Positions 15,311 to 24,382 of a stretch of 64,000 nucleotides of DNA are shown here, one piece after another; the first letter of the stretch is position 1; each line of letters opens with the position of its first letter. The stretch is from Roseicella aerolata (lineage in GTDB: Bacteria; Pseudomonadota; Alphaproteobacteria; Acetobacterales; Acetobacteraceae): assembly GCF_020523605.1 (NCBI RefSeq), contig NZ_JAJAQI010000017.1, positions 1 to 64,000 on the forward strand, given 5' to 3'. The translations under genes were made by a program, and so were the position numbers. The notes below the pieces were generated by a model, which saw only the letters and a program-made list of their open reading frames with translations, searched no databases and was not told the DNA's origin.

Positions 15311-18226
15311 TTAGGCGGCGGCGACGCGCACCGTATCGCCCTCCGGCCCGGCGCTCCCCTCCGGCGTCAGCGCCGCGACCGTCTCTGCGGCGACGGCCAG
15401 CACGGCGGCCCGGAGGGCCTGCGCCGCCTCCGGTGTCATCTGTCGCGCCTCGCCCTGCAACTGCCGCGCCGCCGTGGCAAGCCGCGTGGCCCCGAGCGTG
15501 GCCGCCGCGCCGGCCAGCCGGTGGGCGGAGGGGATCATGTGATCCGCCGGCATCGGCGCGGTGGCCCGGAGCTGGTCGGCGGCCTCGCGCATCTCGCGGA
15601 TGAACTCGCCCGCCAGGCTGCGCGCGGCCTCGGGATCGAGGCCGGGCACGACCAGGGCCGCGCCGGGCGGGCGGCTCAGCAGCGGGAGGTCCGCGAAGCC
15701 TGCCGCCTCCGGCGCCTCCGGCGCGGGCCGGGCATCGCCGGTCAGCCGCGCCAGCGCCGCGATCAGGGCCTCGCGCTCGATCGGCTTGGCCAGATGGGCA
15801 TCCATCCCCGCCTCCCGGCAGGTGGCAACGTCCTCGGCGAAGGCGCTGGCGGTCACGGCCAGGACCGGCACGCGGGCGGCAGGGCCGGGCAGGGCGCGGA
15901 TCCGGCGCGTCGCCTCCAGCCCATCCATGCCGGGCATCATCACATCCATCAGCACCACGTCGAAGGGCCGTCCCCCCGGCGGCTCGGCCAAGGCGTCCAG
16001 CGCCAGCGCGCCGTCCGCGACGCAATGGGCGCTGTGGCCGGCGGATTCCAGCAGCGCGCGGGCCACGACCAGGTTGGCCGGAACGTCATCCGCGACCAGC
16101 ACATGCAGCGCCTTCCGCGCCGGCATGCCCGGGGCGGCCTTCTCCGGCTCCGCCGCGGGGGCGACCGGGCGCAAGGGCAGTTCCAGCCAGAAGACCGCGC
16201 CCTGTCCGGCGGGCGAACGGTCATTGGCGTCACACCCGATCCGGCCGCCCATCTGCTCCGCGATGCCGGCGGCGATGGCGAGGCCAAGGCCGGCGCCGCC
16301 CGCCTTCCCGCGGTCGAGCTGCACGAAATCGCCGAAGATGGCGCGCCGCTGGTTCTCCGGCACGCCCGGGCCGGTATCGCGCACCTCGATCCGGACCGGC
16401 AGCACCGCCTCGACGTCGATGGGCCCGAGCGTCCAGGCCGCCAGCTCCACCTGGCCGCCGACCGGGGTGAACTTCACCGCATTGGACAGCAGGTTGAGGA
16501 CCATCTGCCTGAGGCGGGTCTGGTCGAGCTCGGCCGCGGCGGGCAGGTTCTCCGCCAGGTCGAGGACAACCGTCACCCGCTTCTCCTCGGCGGCCGGGCG
16601 CACCAGCATCGCGCAGTCCCGCAGCAGCCCGGCAAAATCGGCGGCGGTGGCGCGCAGCTCCAGCCGGCCGGCCTCGACCTTGGCGAGGTCGAGCACGTCA
16701 TTCGCCACGGCGACCAGGTGCCGCCCGGCGGCTTCCAGGGTCTCCGCCCGCTTCCGCTGCTCGCCCGACAGCGCCGGGTCGCGCGCCAGTGCCTGGGCGA
16801 GGCCGAGCACCCCGTTCAGCGGCGTGCGCAGCTCATGGCTCATGCGGGCGAGGAAGCGCGATTTCGCCTCGGTCGCCGCCGCGGCGGCGTCGCGGGCCTG
16901 GGCGAGATCCGCCATGGCATGCTTCAGCGCCGTGATGTCGGTGCGGATGCCCACCGTGCCGCCGGTCGGCGTCCGCCGCTCGGCCACCAGGATCCAGCGG
17001 CCATCCGGCAGCAGCCGTTCCATGCTGGGCTGGTCGTTCCGGTGCCAGGCGGTGATCGCCGCCACGAAGGCCTCGATATCCTCCCCGGCCTGCGGGTACT
17101 GGCCGCGCTTCGCGCCTTCCCGGATGATGTCCTCGAAGCGCGCGCCGGCGACGATGAAGGGAGCACTGACCGCGTAGAGGTCGCGGTAGCGCTGGTTGCA
17201 GATGACCAGCCGGTCCTCGGCGTCGAACATGACGAAGCCGTCCGGCATGGTCTCGATCGCGCTCTCCAGCAGTTCGCGCGCGGCGGTGCGTTCCGCCTCG
17301 ATCCTTTCGCGCTGGCGGAGCGCGGCATTGAGCGCGAGGCCGAGCGCCCCGATGAGGAGGGCGCTGCCGATCGCCACGAACATCAGGCGCCGGCGATCCT
17401 GCTGGAAGGCTGCGAGGGCGGCCTGCGTCTCCAGGCTCGCGACGACGAAGAGGTCGCGGTAGAGCGTGGGCCGCGCCGCGGCGAAGACGGTCACCGGCGC
17501 AAGGCGCCCGGGGATCTCGACGGCGCTGCCGTCCAAAGGCAGGCTGGTGGCGCTGCGGCTGAGCCGCTGGCCGATCCAGGTTTCGTCATGCGGCAGGCTG
17601 GCCAGCAACTGGGCATCGGACCGCTCGATCGAGAGGCGCAGCCCGGGTGCCTCCCCCACCGGCGCCAGCATGGTGGTGACCAGGGGAACCGGAACCTCCG
17701 CCACCGCGACCAGGTCGGGCGCGCCCGGCAGGTCCATGGCGCGGAGGACGAAGAGCGTCCATTCGCCGGTGAGGGGGTTGCGGGCCGGGCCGCCGACCAC
17801 GGCGCTGCCGCTCCGCTTCGCCTCGTCCAGCCGGGCCGGTTCGACCGGTGGGGGGCGCGTGCGGGAGGCCGGGAGGGCACTCGCCCAGGGCCGGCCATCC
17901 GGCTGCAGGATGACCAGGTCGCGGAAATTGAGGTTCTGGAAATTGATGTCCCGCAGCATCCGGGTGGCCGCGGCCCGCTCCACCCCGCCATCCCGGGCGA
18001 GCTGGCCGAGCACGGCCGGAAGCCCGGCCAGCGTGCCGTCGATCGCCAGGAAATGCCGGTTGACCGTGCTTTCGGCCATGCGGGCGACGCGCTGGATCGT
18101 CTGCGTCGCGTTGGTTTCGGCCGTCTCCCGCAGCCGGTCCAGCAGCAGCGCGGTGCCGAGCAGGATGGCCAGCAGGACCAGCGCGCCGGACAGCGCGACG
18201 GCGAGGCGAAGGCGGCGTACCTGCAT
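15311..18226 (-). CDS. Hybrid sensor histidine kinase (periplasmic sensor-PAS-HisKA-HATPase-REC-HPt)
   Basis: 971 aa. Two membrane spans (about 8-30 and 281-301) enclose a 250-residue periplasmic sensor region. Then follow a PAS domain (about 318-432), a dimerisation/phosphoacceptor domain with H464 (RMSHELRTPLNGVLG), a HATPase with N583-type N-box (LLSNAVKF) and G-boxes (DTGPGVPE, GAGLGLAIA), a receiver with D761 (VVLMDVMMPGMDG) and K814, and an HPt domain with H902 (SAHRLAGAAATLG). All relay residues are present. No separate response regulator is adjacent, so output goes to a distant protein. The DctP-like gene ends 3 bp upstream. Confidence 0.92.
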   Translation of the reverse strand: MQVRRLRLAVALSGALVLLAILLGTALLLDRLRETAETNATQTIQRVARMAESTVNRHFLAIDGTLAGLPAVLGQLARDGGVERAAATRMLRDINFQNLNFRDLVILQPDGRPWASALPASRTRPPPVEPARLDEAKRSGSAVVGGPARNPLTGEWTLFVLRAMDLPGAPDLVAVAEVPVPLVTTMLAPVGEAPGLRLSIERSDAQLLASLPHDETWIGQRLSRSATSLPLDGSAVEIPGRLAPVTVFAAARPTLYRDLFVVASLETQAALAAFQQDRRRLMFVAIGSALLIGALGLALNAALRQRERIEAERTAARELLESAIETMPDGFVMFDAEDRLVICNQRYRDLYAVSAPFIVAGARFEDIIREGAKRGQYPQAGEDIEAFVAAITAWHRNDQPSMERLLPDGRWILVAERRTPTGGTVGIRTDITALKHAMADLAQARDAAAAATEAKSRFLARMSHELRTPLNGVLGLAQALARDPALSGEQRKRAETLEAAGRHLVAVANDVLDLAKVEAGRLELRATAADFAGLLRDCAMLVRPAAEEKRVTVVLDLAENLPAAAELDQTRLRQMVLNLLSNAVKFTPVGGQVELAAWTLGPIDVEAVLPVRIEVRDTGPGVPENQRRAIFGDFVQLDRGKAGGAGLGLAIAAGIAEQMGGRIGCDANDRSPAGQGAVFWLELPLRPVAPAAEPEKAAPGMPARKALHVLVADDVPANLVVARALLESAGHSAHCVADGALALDALAEPPGGRPFDVVLMDVMMPGMDGLEATRRIRALPGPAARVPVLAVTASAFAEDVATCREAGMDAHLAKPIEREALIAALARLTGDARPAPEAPEAAGFADLPLLSRPPGAALVVPGLDPEAARSLAGEFIREMREAADQLRATAPMPADHMIPSAHRLAGAAATLGATRLATAARQLQGEARQMTPEAAQALRAAVLAVAAETVAALTPEGSAGPEGDTVRVAAA

Positions 18227-18229
18227 GTG

Positions 18230-19342
18230 CTATTCCGCCCTCGCCGGGATGCCGCGTGCCTTGCCCAGGATCCGGTTCCAGGTATCGGCGCAGTCCGGGC
18301 CGCAGCGCTGCACCCAGGCCGGCAGCACGACATCCGTCAGCAATTGCTGGCGGCGCGCCATGTCCTGCGGCCGGTCCTCGACGATCGTCATCCGCCCGCG
18401 GCCGCCGGCCACGCAGTCCGGCCGGCCGGCATTGCAGGCCAGCCCGTCCTCGGTCTCCTCCGCCGCGCCGCGCCAGATCTCCTCCTGCAGGGTGGCGAGC
18501 CCGCCCTGCAAGGCGGTGCTCACCTCCTCCGGCAGCGCGTCCCAGGCCCGCTGGTTCGCGCCGAAGATGGCGACGCCCCAGGTGAGGGCGGTGCGGGCGA
18601 CATGGGTGGTGACCTCATGCAGCCCGATGGCATTGCCGGAGAGCGTGCCGGTGATGGCGCATTCGAAGACGCCGTTCCGGATGGAGGGGACGATCTCGGC
18701 GAAGGGGGTGACCACCGGCGTCGCGCCCAGCGCGGTGATGAGCTCCGACTGCCCGACCGAGGAGACGCGGATGCGACGCCCGGCCAGGTCGTTCAGCCCG
18801 GCGAAGCCCTGGCGGCAGAACATGACCTGCGCCGGATAGGTATAGACCGCCAGCAGCTTCACCCCGTAGCGCTCGCGCAGCAGCTCCTCCAGCCGGGGGC
18901 GCCAGAGCCGTTCCGTCTCGCGCAGGGTGGCCAGGTCGGGGTTCAGCAAGGGCAGGTCGACCGCGTTCAGCTCCGGCTCGTCGGCGGCGGCGAGGGCCAG
19001 CAGCACGGTGCCGAAGGAGACCACGCCCAGCCGCATGAGCTGGAGCATCTCCTGGCCACGGATGCCGCTGCGGTCGAAGGGGGCGATCTGGGCGCGGACG
19101 CGGCCATTGGTCAGGCCCGGCACCCGGTCGGTCCAGAAGGGCGCCTCGTAGCTCACATATTGCCGGATGGTGGCCAAGCCGCCGACGACCTTCAGCTCGA
19201 TCGGCGGGGCGGTCTCGGCGGCGGCCGGCGGGCCTCCGGCCAGCAGCAGGCAGAGCAGGCCCAGCAGCGACGCCGCCCGGCGGCCGAGCGCCGCGGCGGG
19301 GGAACGGCGCAGGGGCAGGTGGTCAGGAAGCATCCCGGTCAT
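18230..19342 (-). CDS. TRAP-type periplasmic solute-binding protein (DctP-like), probable kinase partner
   Basis: 370 aa with a long signal peptide (…RRAASLLGLLCLLLAGGPPAAAE) and a DctP-type body: IRGQEMLQLMRLGVVSFGT, FCRQGFAGLNDLAGRRIRVSS, EIVPSIRNGVFECAITGTLSG, and HEVTTHV. The last 70 residues carry four cysteines in two pairs (LACNAGRPDC and QRCGPDCADTW), unusual for DctP and suggesting disulfides. No TRAP membrane subunits (DctQ/DctM) are near; instead the stop lies 3 bp before the hybrid kinase start, so it probably presents a ligand to that sensor. ATG 19333 is an alternative start. Confidence 0.8.
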   Translation of the reverse strand: MTGMLPDHLPLRRSPAAALGRRAASLLGLLCLLLAGGPPAAAETAPPIELKVVGGLATIRQYVSYEAPFWTDRVPGLTNGRVRAQIAPFDRSGIRGQEMLQLMRLGVVSFGTVLLALAAADEPELNAVDLPLLNPDLATLRETERLWRPRLEELLRERYGVKLLAVYTYPAQVMFCRQGFAGLNDLAGRRIRVSSVGQSELITALGATPVVTPFAEIVPSIRNGVFECAITGTLSGNAIGLHEVTTHVARTALTWGVAIFGANQRAWDALPEEVSTALQGGLATLQEEIWRGAAEETEDGLACNAGRPDCVAGGRGRMTIVEDRPQDMARRQQLLTDVVLPAWVQRCGPDCADTWNRILGKARGIPARAE

Positions 19343-19635
19343 CCTGTGGCGGCCATGGGCGGCCGGTGGGTCATGCGGTGCGGCGGCAGCGCGGTCCTGC
19401 TGGGGTCCTTCACCCTGGCATGAACCTACCGGTTGTTTGTGCCCCTTTACAGCCCCGCTGGATGCGCGTGATCCGGGAATTCCCGCCGCCGACGCATGGC
19501 CCCGGCCCGGCGCGGCGCCTTGCGCCCACCGGGCCCGGCCGCCACGCGGCGCTGGCGGCAGCATCCCGAAACCCGCGGCCGGCGAGGCCGATCCGCAGCC
19601 CGACCCGTTACACCTGACAACATGCCGGTTTCTTG

Positions 19636-19653
19636 ACGGCGGCATGCCGCCGT
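19636..19653 (-). terminator. Hairpin after the second Bug receptor gene
   Basis: ACGGCGG / CCGCCGT form a perfect 7-bp stem around CATG a few bases beyond the stop of the 19658-20638 gene. No T-run follows on the minus strand, so it would be an atypical terminator or an mRNA 3'-end stabiliser. Confidence 0.4.
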
Positions 19654-19657
19654 TTCG

Positions 19658-20638
19658 TCAGGGCTCCAGCCGGACGCCGGTCCGGGCCACGACCTCGCGA
19701 TACTTCGCCACCTCCCGCCGGATGAAGGCTTCCGCCTCCGGCAGGCCGTTCGGGGCACGCCAGGCGTCATGGCCGGCGGCGAAGAGCCGGTCGCGCAGCG
19801 GGTCCTCCTGCAGGGAGGCGACGAGGGCGCGGTTGATCGCCTGCGCCGTGGCCTGCGGCATGGCAGGCGGGCCGACCAGGATGAACCAGGTGTCGAAGTC
19901 GAAGCCGGGCACGCCGCTCTCGGCCAGGGTCGGCAGGTCCGGCCAGGTCGGGAAGCGGCGCTGGCCGGTGACCGCGACCGGGCGCACCAGCCCTTCCCGC
20001 ATCATGGCGTTGGCCGAGGCGAGGGCGGCGATGCCGAACTGCGCCTCCCCCGTATGGATGCTCTGCAGCATCTGCGCGCCGCTGCGATAGGGCACGTGCA
20101 CGAAGCGGGTGCCGAGATGCTGGCCCAGCATCTCGGCCGCCAGGTGCAGCACGCCGGCGACCCCCGAGGTGGCGTAGGTGATGCTCTCGGGCGGGGCGCG
20201 CCGCAGCGCCTCCACCGTCTCGGCCGCATTGCTTCCGGGGAAGCGGTTGGTCACCACCAGCACCAGCGGCGGCGCGCCGATGACGCCGAGATGGGTGAAG
20301 TCCGCCACCGGGTCGTAGCGGTTCCAGTTGGTGATGGCATTGGGGGCGATGGCGTGGGAGCCGGTCTCGGCCACCATGATGGTGAAGCCGTCCGCCGGCT
20401 GGCGGCGCAGCCATTCGCTGGCGACCGCGCCGGCCGCGCCGGGGCGGTTCTCCACCACCACCCGGGTGCCGGCGCCGAGATGCGCGGCGAAGCGGTCGGC
20501 CAGCAACCGGGCGGCGATATCGGTGGAGCCGCCGGGCGCGTAGCCGGTGACGAGGATGACCGGGCGTTCGGCGAAATTCTGGGCCCGCGCCGCGAGCGGC
20601 AGGGCGGCGAGCAGGGGCAAGAGGGTCCGGCGGCGCAT
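19658..20638 (-). CDS. Bug-family (TctC-type) periplasmic solute-binding protein
   Basis: 326 aa. The signal peptide (MRRRTLLPLLAALPLAARAQ) is followed by the Bug start NFAERPVILVTGYAPGGSTD. Other family marks are VVVENRPGAAGAVASEWL, FVHVPYRSGAQMLQSIHTGE and PTLAESGVPGFDFDTWF. As with the first Bug gene, no TctA/TctB gene is adjacent. It sits downstream of a 2OG-Fe(II) oxygenase on the same strand with a 134-bp gap, so co-transcription is possible but not shown. Confidence 0.9.
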   Translation of the reverse strand: MRRRTLLPLLAALPLAARAQNFAERPVILVTGYAPGGSTDIAARLLADRFAAHLGAGTRVVVENRPGAAGAVASEWLRRQPADGFTIMVAETGSHAIAPNAITNWNRYDPVADFTHLGVIGAPPLVLVVTNRFPGSNAAETVEALRRAPPESITYATSGVAGVLHLAAEMLGQHLGTRFVHVPYRSGAQMLQSIHTGEAQFGIAALASANAMMREGLVRPVAVTGQRRFPTWPDLPTLAESGVPGFDFDTWFILVGPPAMPQATAQAINRALVASLQEDPLRDRLFAAGHDAWRAPNGLPEAEAFIRREVAKYREVVARTGVRLEP

Positions 20639-20772
20639 CTGGTTCCTCCCTGGCGGTCTTGTTGCCGCCAGGAAAGCACCGGCCGCGCCCGGCCGGGAAG
20701 CCCGCCCGGCCAGGGGGCGGACGCAACATCGTCAGGCCGGGGCGGGCGTGGCGCGATCCGCCTGCCGCCCCG

Positions 20773-21771
20773 CTATGCCCCCTGCAACTCCACCCCGGCT
20801 GCCGAGCGGCCGCGCTGGTCGTAATTCGCCCCGGAATACTCCGTCATGAACTCCAGATAGGTGAAGGGGGGGTAGCGCGGCGGGTTGTCCGGCGTCACGC
20901 AGGTGGGGATCGGCGCCATGACCGCGTCGTAGGAGCAGTCCATGAAGAAGGGGATGGCATAGCGCTCCTGGCCCGAGCGGTTGGTGACGCGGTGCGGTGT
21001 CGCCAGGAAGACGTGGTTGGTCCAGCGCCGCAGCATCATGCCGCCATTGACCAGGAAGTGCCCCTCCAGCGCCGGGGCGTCGATCCAGCGCCCGTCCGGC
21101 AGGCGGATGGACAGGCCCGGCACCTTGTTCTGCGCCAGGATGGTCATGAAGGAGGTATCGGCATGCGGCGCCAGGCCCCATTCATCGGCCGGCGCCGTCG
21201 GCTCCTGCTGCGGGTAGTGGGTCATCCGCAGGGTGAACATCGGCTCGCGGAACTTGTCCTCGAACCAGTCATGCGGCAGGCCGAGGGCCGCGGCATAGAT
21301 CGGCACCAGCCGCTTGCCGAGCGTCTCCAGGGCGCGGGCATAGTCCAGCGCGACCTCCCGGAAGCCCGGCAGGTCGGCCGGCCACTGGTTCACGCCGCGG
21401 AAGCGCTTGCCGGCCAGTACGTCCGGATGGTCCGGCGGCAATTCCCGCTTGAAGAACACCGCTTCATTGGCGTTCGGCTTCTTGACGCCATCCACCGCGT
21501 TCATGCGCGTGGTGTTGCCGCGGAAGGGGAGATAGCCCTGGTTGTGGTTGTTGAAGGGCATCGCCATCTTCGCCTCCAGCGGCTGCGCATGGAAGCGGGC
21601 CGCGGCGGCGAAGGCGGCCTCCACCAGCGCCTCGGGCACGCCGGTGTTGCGGACGAAGTAGAAGCCGATCTCGGTGAAGGCCCGGTGGAGCTGCGGCCCG
21701 AGCGCATCGAGGGCACCGGGATCGCCGCGCAGCAGCGGGGCGAGGTCGAGGACGGGGATCTCATCGGCCAT
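20773..21771 (-). CDS. 2-oxoglutarate/Fe(II) oxygenase, isopenicillin-N-synthase family
   Basis: 332 aa. The N-terminal DIOX_N region begins IPVLDLAPLLRGDPGALDAL and includes EIGFYFVRNTGVP. The catalytic jelly-roll has the Fe ligands in LAPHADTSFMTIL (His, Asp) and ATPHRVTNRSG (His); the 2OG-binding Arg follows in ERYAIPFF. These enzymes hydroxylate or desaturate small molecules; the substrate is unknown. Start 21771 (MADEIP) is preceded by AAGGGAAG and is preferred over the frame start nine codons upstream. Confidence 0.88.
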   Translation of the reverse strand: MADEIPVLDLAPLLRGDPGALDALGPQLHRAFTEIGFYFVRNTGVPEALVEAAFAAAARFHAQPLEAKMAMPFNNHNQGYLPFRGNTTRMNAVDGVKKPNANEAVFFKRELPPDHPDVLAGKRFRGVNQWPADLPGFREVALDYARALETLGKRLVPIYAAALGLPHDWFEDKFREPMFTLRMTHYPQQEPTAPADEWGLAPHADTSFMTILAQNKVPGLSIRLPDGRWIDAPALEGHFLVNGGMMLRRWTNHVFLATPHRVTNRSGQERYAIPFFMDCSYDAVMAPIPTCVTPDNPPRYPPFTYLEFMTEYSGANYDQRGRSAAGVELQGA

Positions 21772-21923
21772 GGGCGGGCTTCCCTTGCGTCGCAGCATGG
21801 CAGCCTAGGCGCGGATTCCGGGCACGCCAACCGCCGATCTGCCGCCCGTCCCGCGGTTGCCGGCAGGCGGCCCGGGGTCCAGCATCCGGCCCCCGAACAA
21901 CCGAGGAGGCAGCCCGGCCCGGC

Positions 21924-23717
21924 ATGAGCCCGCCCGACCAGACCACAGGCCCGGGCGCATCCGCCCCGGCCGTCGCGCGGCTGGCCGCGCTGCGCCGCCT
22001 GCTGCCCTATCTCCGGCCCTATCGCGGCCGCGTGGCGCTGGCGGCCATCGCCCTGCTGCTGGCGGCCGGTCTCGTGCTCGGCCTCGGCCAGGGCGTGCGG
22101 CACCTGGTGGATGAGGGCTTCGCCGCCGGCAGCGCCGCGGCGCTCGACCGCACCGCGCTGCTGCTCTTCGGCGTCGTCGCGGCGCTGGCCGCCGCCACCT
22201 GCGCCCGCTTCTGGCTGGTCTCCTGGCTCGGCGAACGGGTGGCGGGCGACCTGCGGCGGGAGGTCTTCGAGCATGTGCTCCGCCTCTCCCCCGCCTGGTT
22301 CGAGACGGCGCGGACCGGCGACATCCTCTCCCGCCTCACGGCCGATGTCACGCTGCTGCAGTCGCTGATCGGCTCCGCCATCTCCCAGGGGATCCGCAAT
22401 GTCCTGACCGGCGCGGGCGCCTTCGGGATGCTGCTGGTGACCAGCCCGAAACTCGCCGGCATCGTCGCCCTGGTGGTGCCGCTGGTGGTCGCGCCGATGG
22501 TGCTGTTCGGCCGGCGGGAGAAGCGCCTGTCCCGCGCGGCGCAGGAGCGGATCGCCGATCTCGGCGACATGGCGGAGGAGGTGCTGGCCGGGCTGCGGAC
22601 CGTGCAGGCCTTCACGCAGGAACCGGCGGCGCGCGCGCGCTTCGCCGGGCGGGTCGATGCCGCCGTCGCCGCGGCGGTGCGGCGGATCAACAGCCGCTCG
22701 CTGCTCATCCTGCTGGTCATCCTGCTCGGCTTCGGCGCCATCACCTTCAGCCTCTGGGTCGGCGGGCGCGACGTGGTGGCGGGGCGGATGACCGGCGGCG
22801 AGCTGGCGGCCTTCGTGCTCTACGCCGTCATGCTGGCGAGTTCCGGCGCCTCGCTGAGCGAGGTCTGGGGCGAGATCCAGCGGGCCGCCGGCGCCGCGGA
22901 GCGCATCTTCGACCTGCTGGCCGTGCCGCCCGGCATCGCCGCGCCGCCATCGCCGGCCGTATTGCCTTCACCGCCGCGCGGCCGCATCGCCTTCGAGGAT
23001 ATCCGCTTCGAATACCCGACGCGGCCGGGCCAGCCGGCGCTCGACGGCTTCTCCCTGCTGGTGGAGCCGGGCGAGACGGTGGCGCTGGTCGGCCCCTCCG
23101 GCGCCGGCAAGACCACCGTGCTGCAATTGCTGCTGCGCTTCTACGACCCGCAGGCGGGACGGGTCACGCTGGACGGCATCGACATCCGCGGCGTCGATCC
23201 GGCGGCGCTGCGGGCCCGGCTCGGCCTGGTGCCGCAGGACCCGGTCGTCTTCAGCGCCGATGCCTGGGAGAATATCCGCTTCGGCCGGCCGGCGGCGAGC
23301 GATGCGGCGGTGCGCGCGGCGGCGGAGGCGGCCGCGGCGGATGGCTTCCTGGATGCGCTGCCGCAGGGCTTCTCCACCTTCCTCGGCACCAAGGGCGTCA
23401 TGCTCTCGGGCGGGCAGCGGCAGAGGCTGGCGATCGCGCGGGCCATCCTGCGCGACCCCGCGGTGCTGCTGCTGGACGAGGCGACCAGCGCGCTGGATGC
23501 GGAATCCGAGCAGGCGGTGCAGCAGGCGCTGACCATGGCCGCGCGCGGCCGCACCACGCTGGTGGTGGCGCACCGGCTGGCGACGGTGCGGCGCGCCGAC
23601 CGCATCGTGGTGATGGAGGCGGGGCGCATCGTCGCCACCGGCACGCATGAGGCGCTGGTGCGGCAGGGTGGGCTCTATGGCCGGCTGGCGGCGCTGCAAT
23701 TCGGCGCGGTGGCGTGA
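21924..23717 (+). CDS. ABC exporter half-transporter (MsbA-like)
   Basis: 597 aa: a six-span membrane domain (about 30-330) fused to one nucleotide-binding domain. Walker A GPSGAGKTT, signature LSGGQRQRLAIARAI, Walker B LLLDEATSALD and H-loop VVAHRLATV are intact, so a homodimer should be functional. Sequence style (ARLAALRRLLPYLRPYRGRV, RLSPAWFETARTGDILSRL) matches the MsbA-related exporters common in alphaproteobacteria, which are not the essential lipid A flippase itself. The substrate is unknown. The gene stands alone and converges on the CYTH gene across a palindromic element. Confidence 0.9.
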   Translation: MSPPDQTTGPGASAPAVARLAALRRLLPYLRPYRGRVALAAIALLLAAGLVLGLGQGVRHLVDEGFAAGSAAALDRTALLLFGVVAALAAATCARFWLVSWLGERVAGDLRREVFEHVLRLSPAWFETARTGDILSRLTADVTLLQSLIGSAISQGIRNVLTGAGAFGMLLVTSPKLAGIVALVVPLVVAPMVLFGRREKRLSRAAQERIADLGDMAEEVLAGLRTVQAFTQEPAARARFAGRVDAAVAAAVRRINSRSLLILLVILLGFGAITFSLWVGGRDVVAGRMTGGELAAFVLYAVMLASSGASLSEVWGEIQRAAGAAERIFDLLAVPPGIAAPPSPAVLPSPPRGRIAFEDIRFEYPTRPGQPALDGFSLLVEPGETVALVGPSGAGKTTVLQLLLRFYDPQAGRVTLDGIDIRGVDPAALRARLGLVPQDPVVFSADAWENIRFGRPAASDAAVRAAAEAAAADGFLDALPQGFSTFLGTKGVMLSGGQRQRLAIARAILRDPAVLLLDEATSALDAESEQAVQQALTMAARGRTTLVVAHRLATVRRADRIVVMEAGRIVATGTHEALVRQGGLYGRLAALQFGAVA

Positions 23718-23738
23718 TGGCGCCTGTACCGGGCGGCA

Positions 23739-23888
23739 TGGGACCTGGCGCAAGACGTCCCGAGCTGCGGCCCGCGGAGCGGGCCGAGCACGCGCATGCG
23801 CGCCGCGGCCCATGCCGCGAAGCCAAGGCCCGGAGGGCCGCCGGCGTTCGAGGCAGGACATGCGCCAGCATGCCTGCGCGCTGTGTCA
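23739..23888 (+). repeat. Family B palindromic element, copy B1
   Basis: About 150 bp between the convergent exporter and CYTH genes. CTGGCGCA (23745-23752) is mirrored by TGCGCCAG (23861-23868). The core (GCGCGCCGCGGCCCATGCCG, then AGCCAAGGCCCGGAGGGCCG) is closely related to the copies at 38.2 and 46.6 kb and more distantly to family A. The outer end on the minus strand begins TGACACAGCGCGCAGGC, and that TGA (23886-23888) is the stop codon of the CYTH gene. The left boundary is approximate. Confidence 0.65.
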
Positions 23889-24365
23889 CGCGCCCGGCGG
23901 CGCGCCGGCGCGGACGAGATTGTTGTTCTGATAGCGGGGATCGCCCGTCACCTCCCGGCCCACCCAGGCCGGCCGCTCGAAGGCCTGGTCGGCGGAGGCC
24001 AGCTCCACCTCCGCCAGCACCAGCCCGGCGAGGGGGCCGGCGAACTCGTCCACCTCCCAGACCAGCCCGCCATGGCCGACCCGGGTGCGGGTCTTCTCCA
24101 GGATGGGCGATGTGCAGAGGCCCGCGAGCATTGCCTCGGCATCCCCTGGCGGGATCGGATACTCGAATTCCGCCCGCGTCAGCAGGCCGGGGCCCTTGAT
24201 GGTCAGGAAGCCCTGCTCCCCGGCGAGGCGCAGGCGCACCACCGGCGCCCCCGGCGCGCCGCCATTCGGCAGGTAGCCCTGCCGCAGCCGCAGGCCGGGG
24301 CCGAGCGCCGCCCGCCGCCAGCCATCGCCGGTGACCAGGAATTTGCGCTCGATCTCGCTCGGCAT
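23886..24365 (-). CDS. CYTH-domain (triphosphate tunnel) protein
   Basis: 159 aa. Starts MPSEIERKFLV with the diagnostic ExExK motif (E4, E6, K8); acidic/basic strands of the tunnel follow as VVRLRLA, FLTIKGPG, RAEFEYPI, LVWEVDEF and LVLAEVELAS. CYTH proteins bind triphosphates in a divalent-metal tunnel; bacterial short forms are usually inorganic triphosphatases, although adenylate cyclase activity is known in some. No CHAD domain is attached. It lies 17 bp downstream of an unknown gene and is probably co-transcribed with it. Confidence 0.87.
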   Translation of the reverse strand: MPSEIERKFLVTGDGWRRAALGPGLRLRQGYLPNGGAPGAPVVRLRLAGEQGFLTIKGPGLLTRAEFEYPIPPGDAEAMLAGLCTSPILEKTRTRVGHGGLVWEVDEFAGPLAGLVLAEVELASADQAFERPAWVGREVTGDPRYQNNNLVRAGAPPGA

Positions 24366-24382
24366 GGCGCCTTCCCTCCCGC

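Noticed and set aside
15521-19423. A 1300-residue open frame on the plus strand opposite the kinase and DctP genes
   Set aside because: It is a GC-driven mirror of the minus-strand genes; its translation is His/Gln/Arg/Gly-rich with no domain, whereas the minus strand shows complete kinase and receptor motifs.
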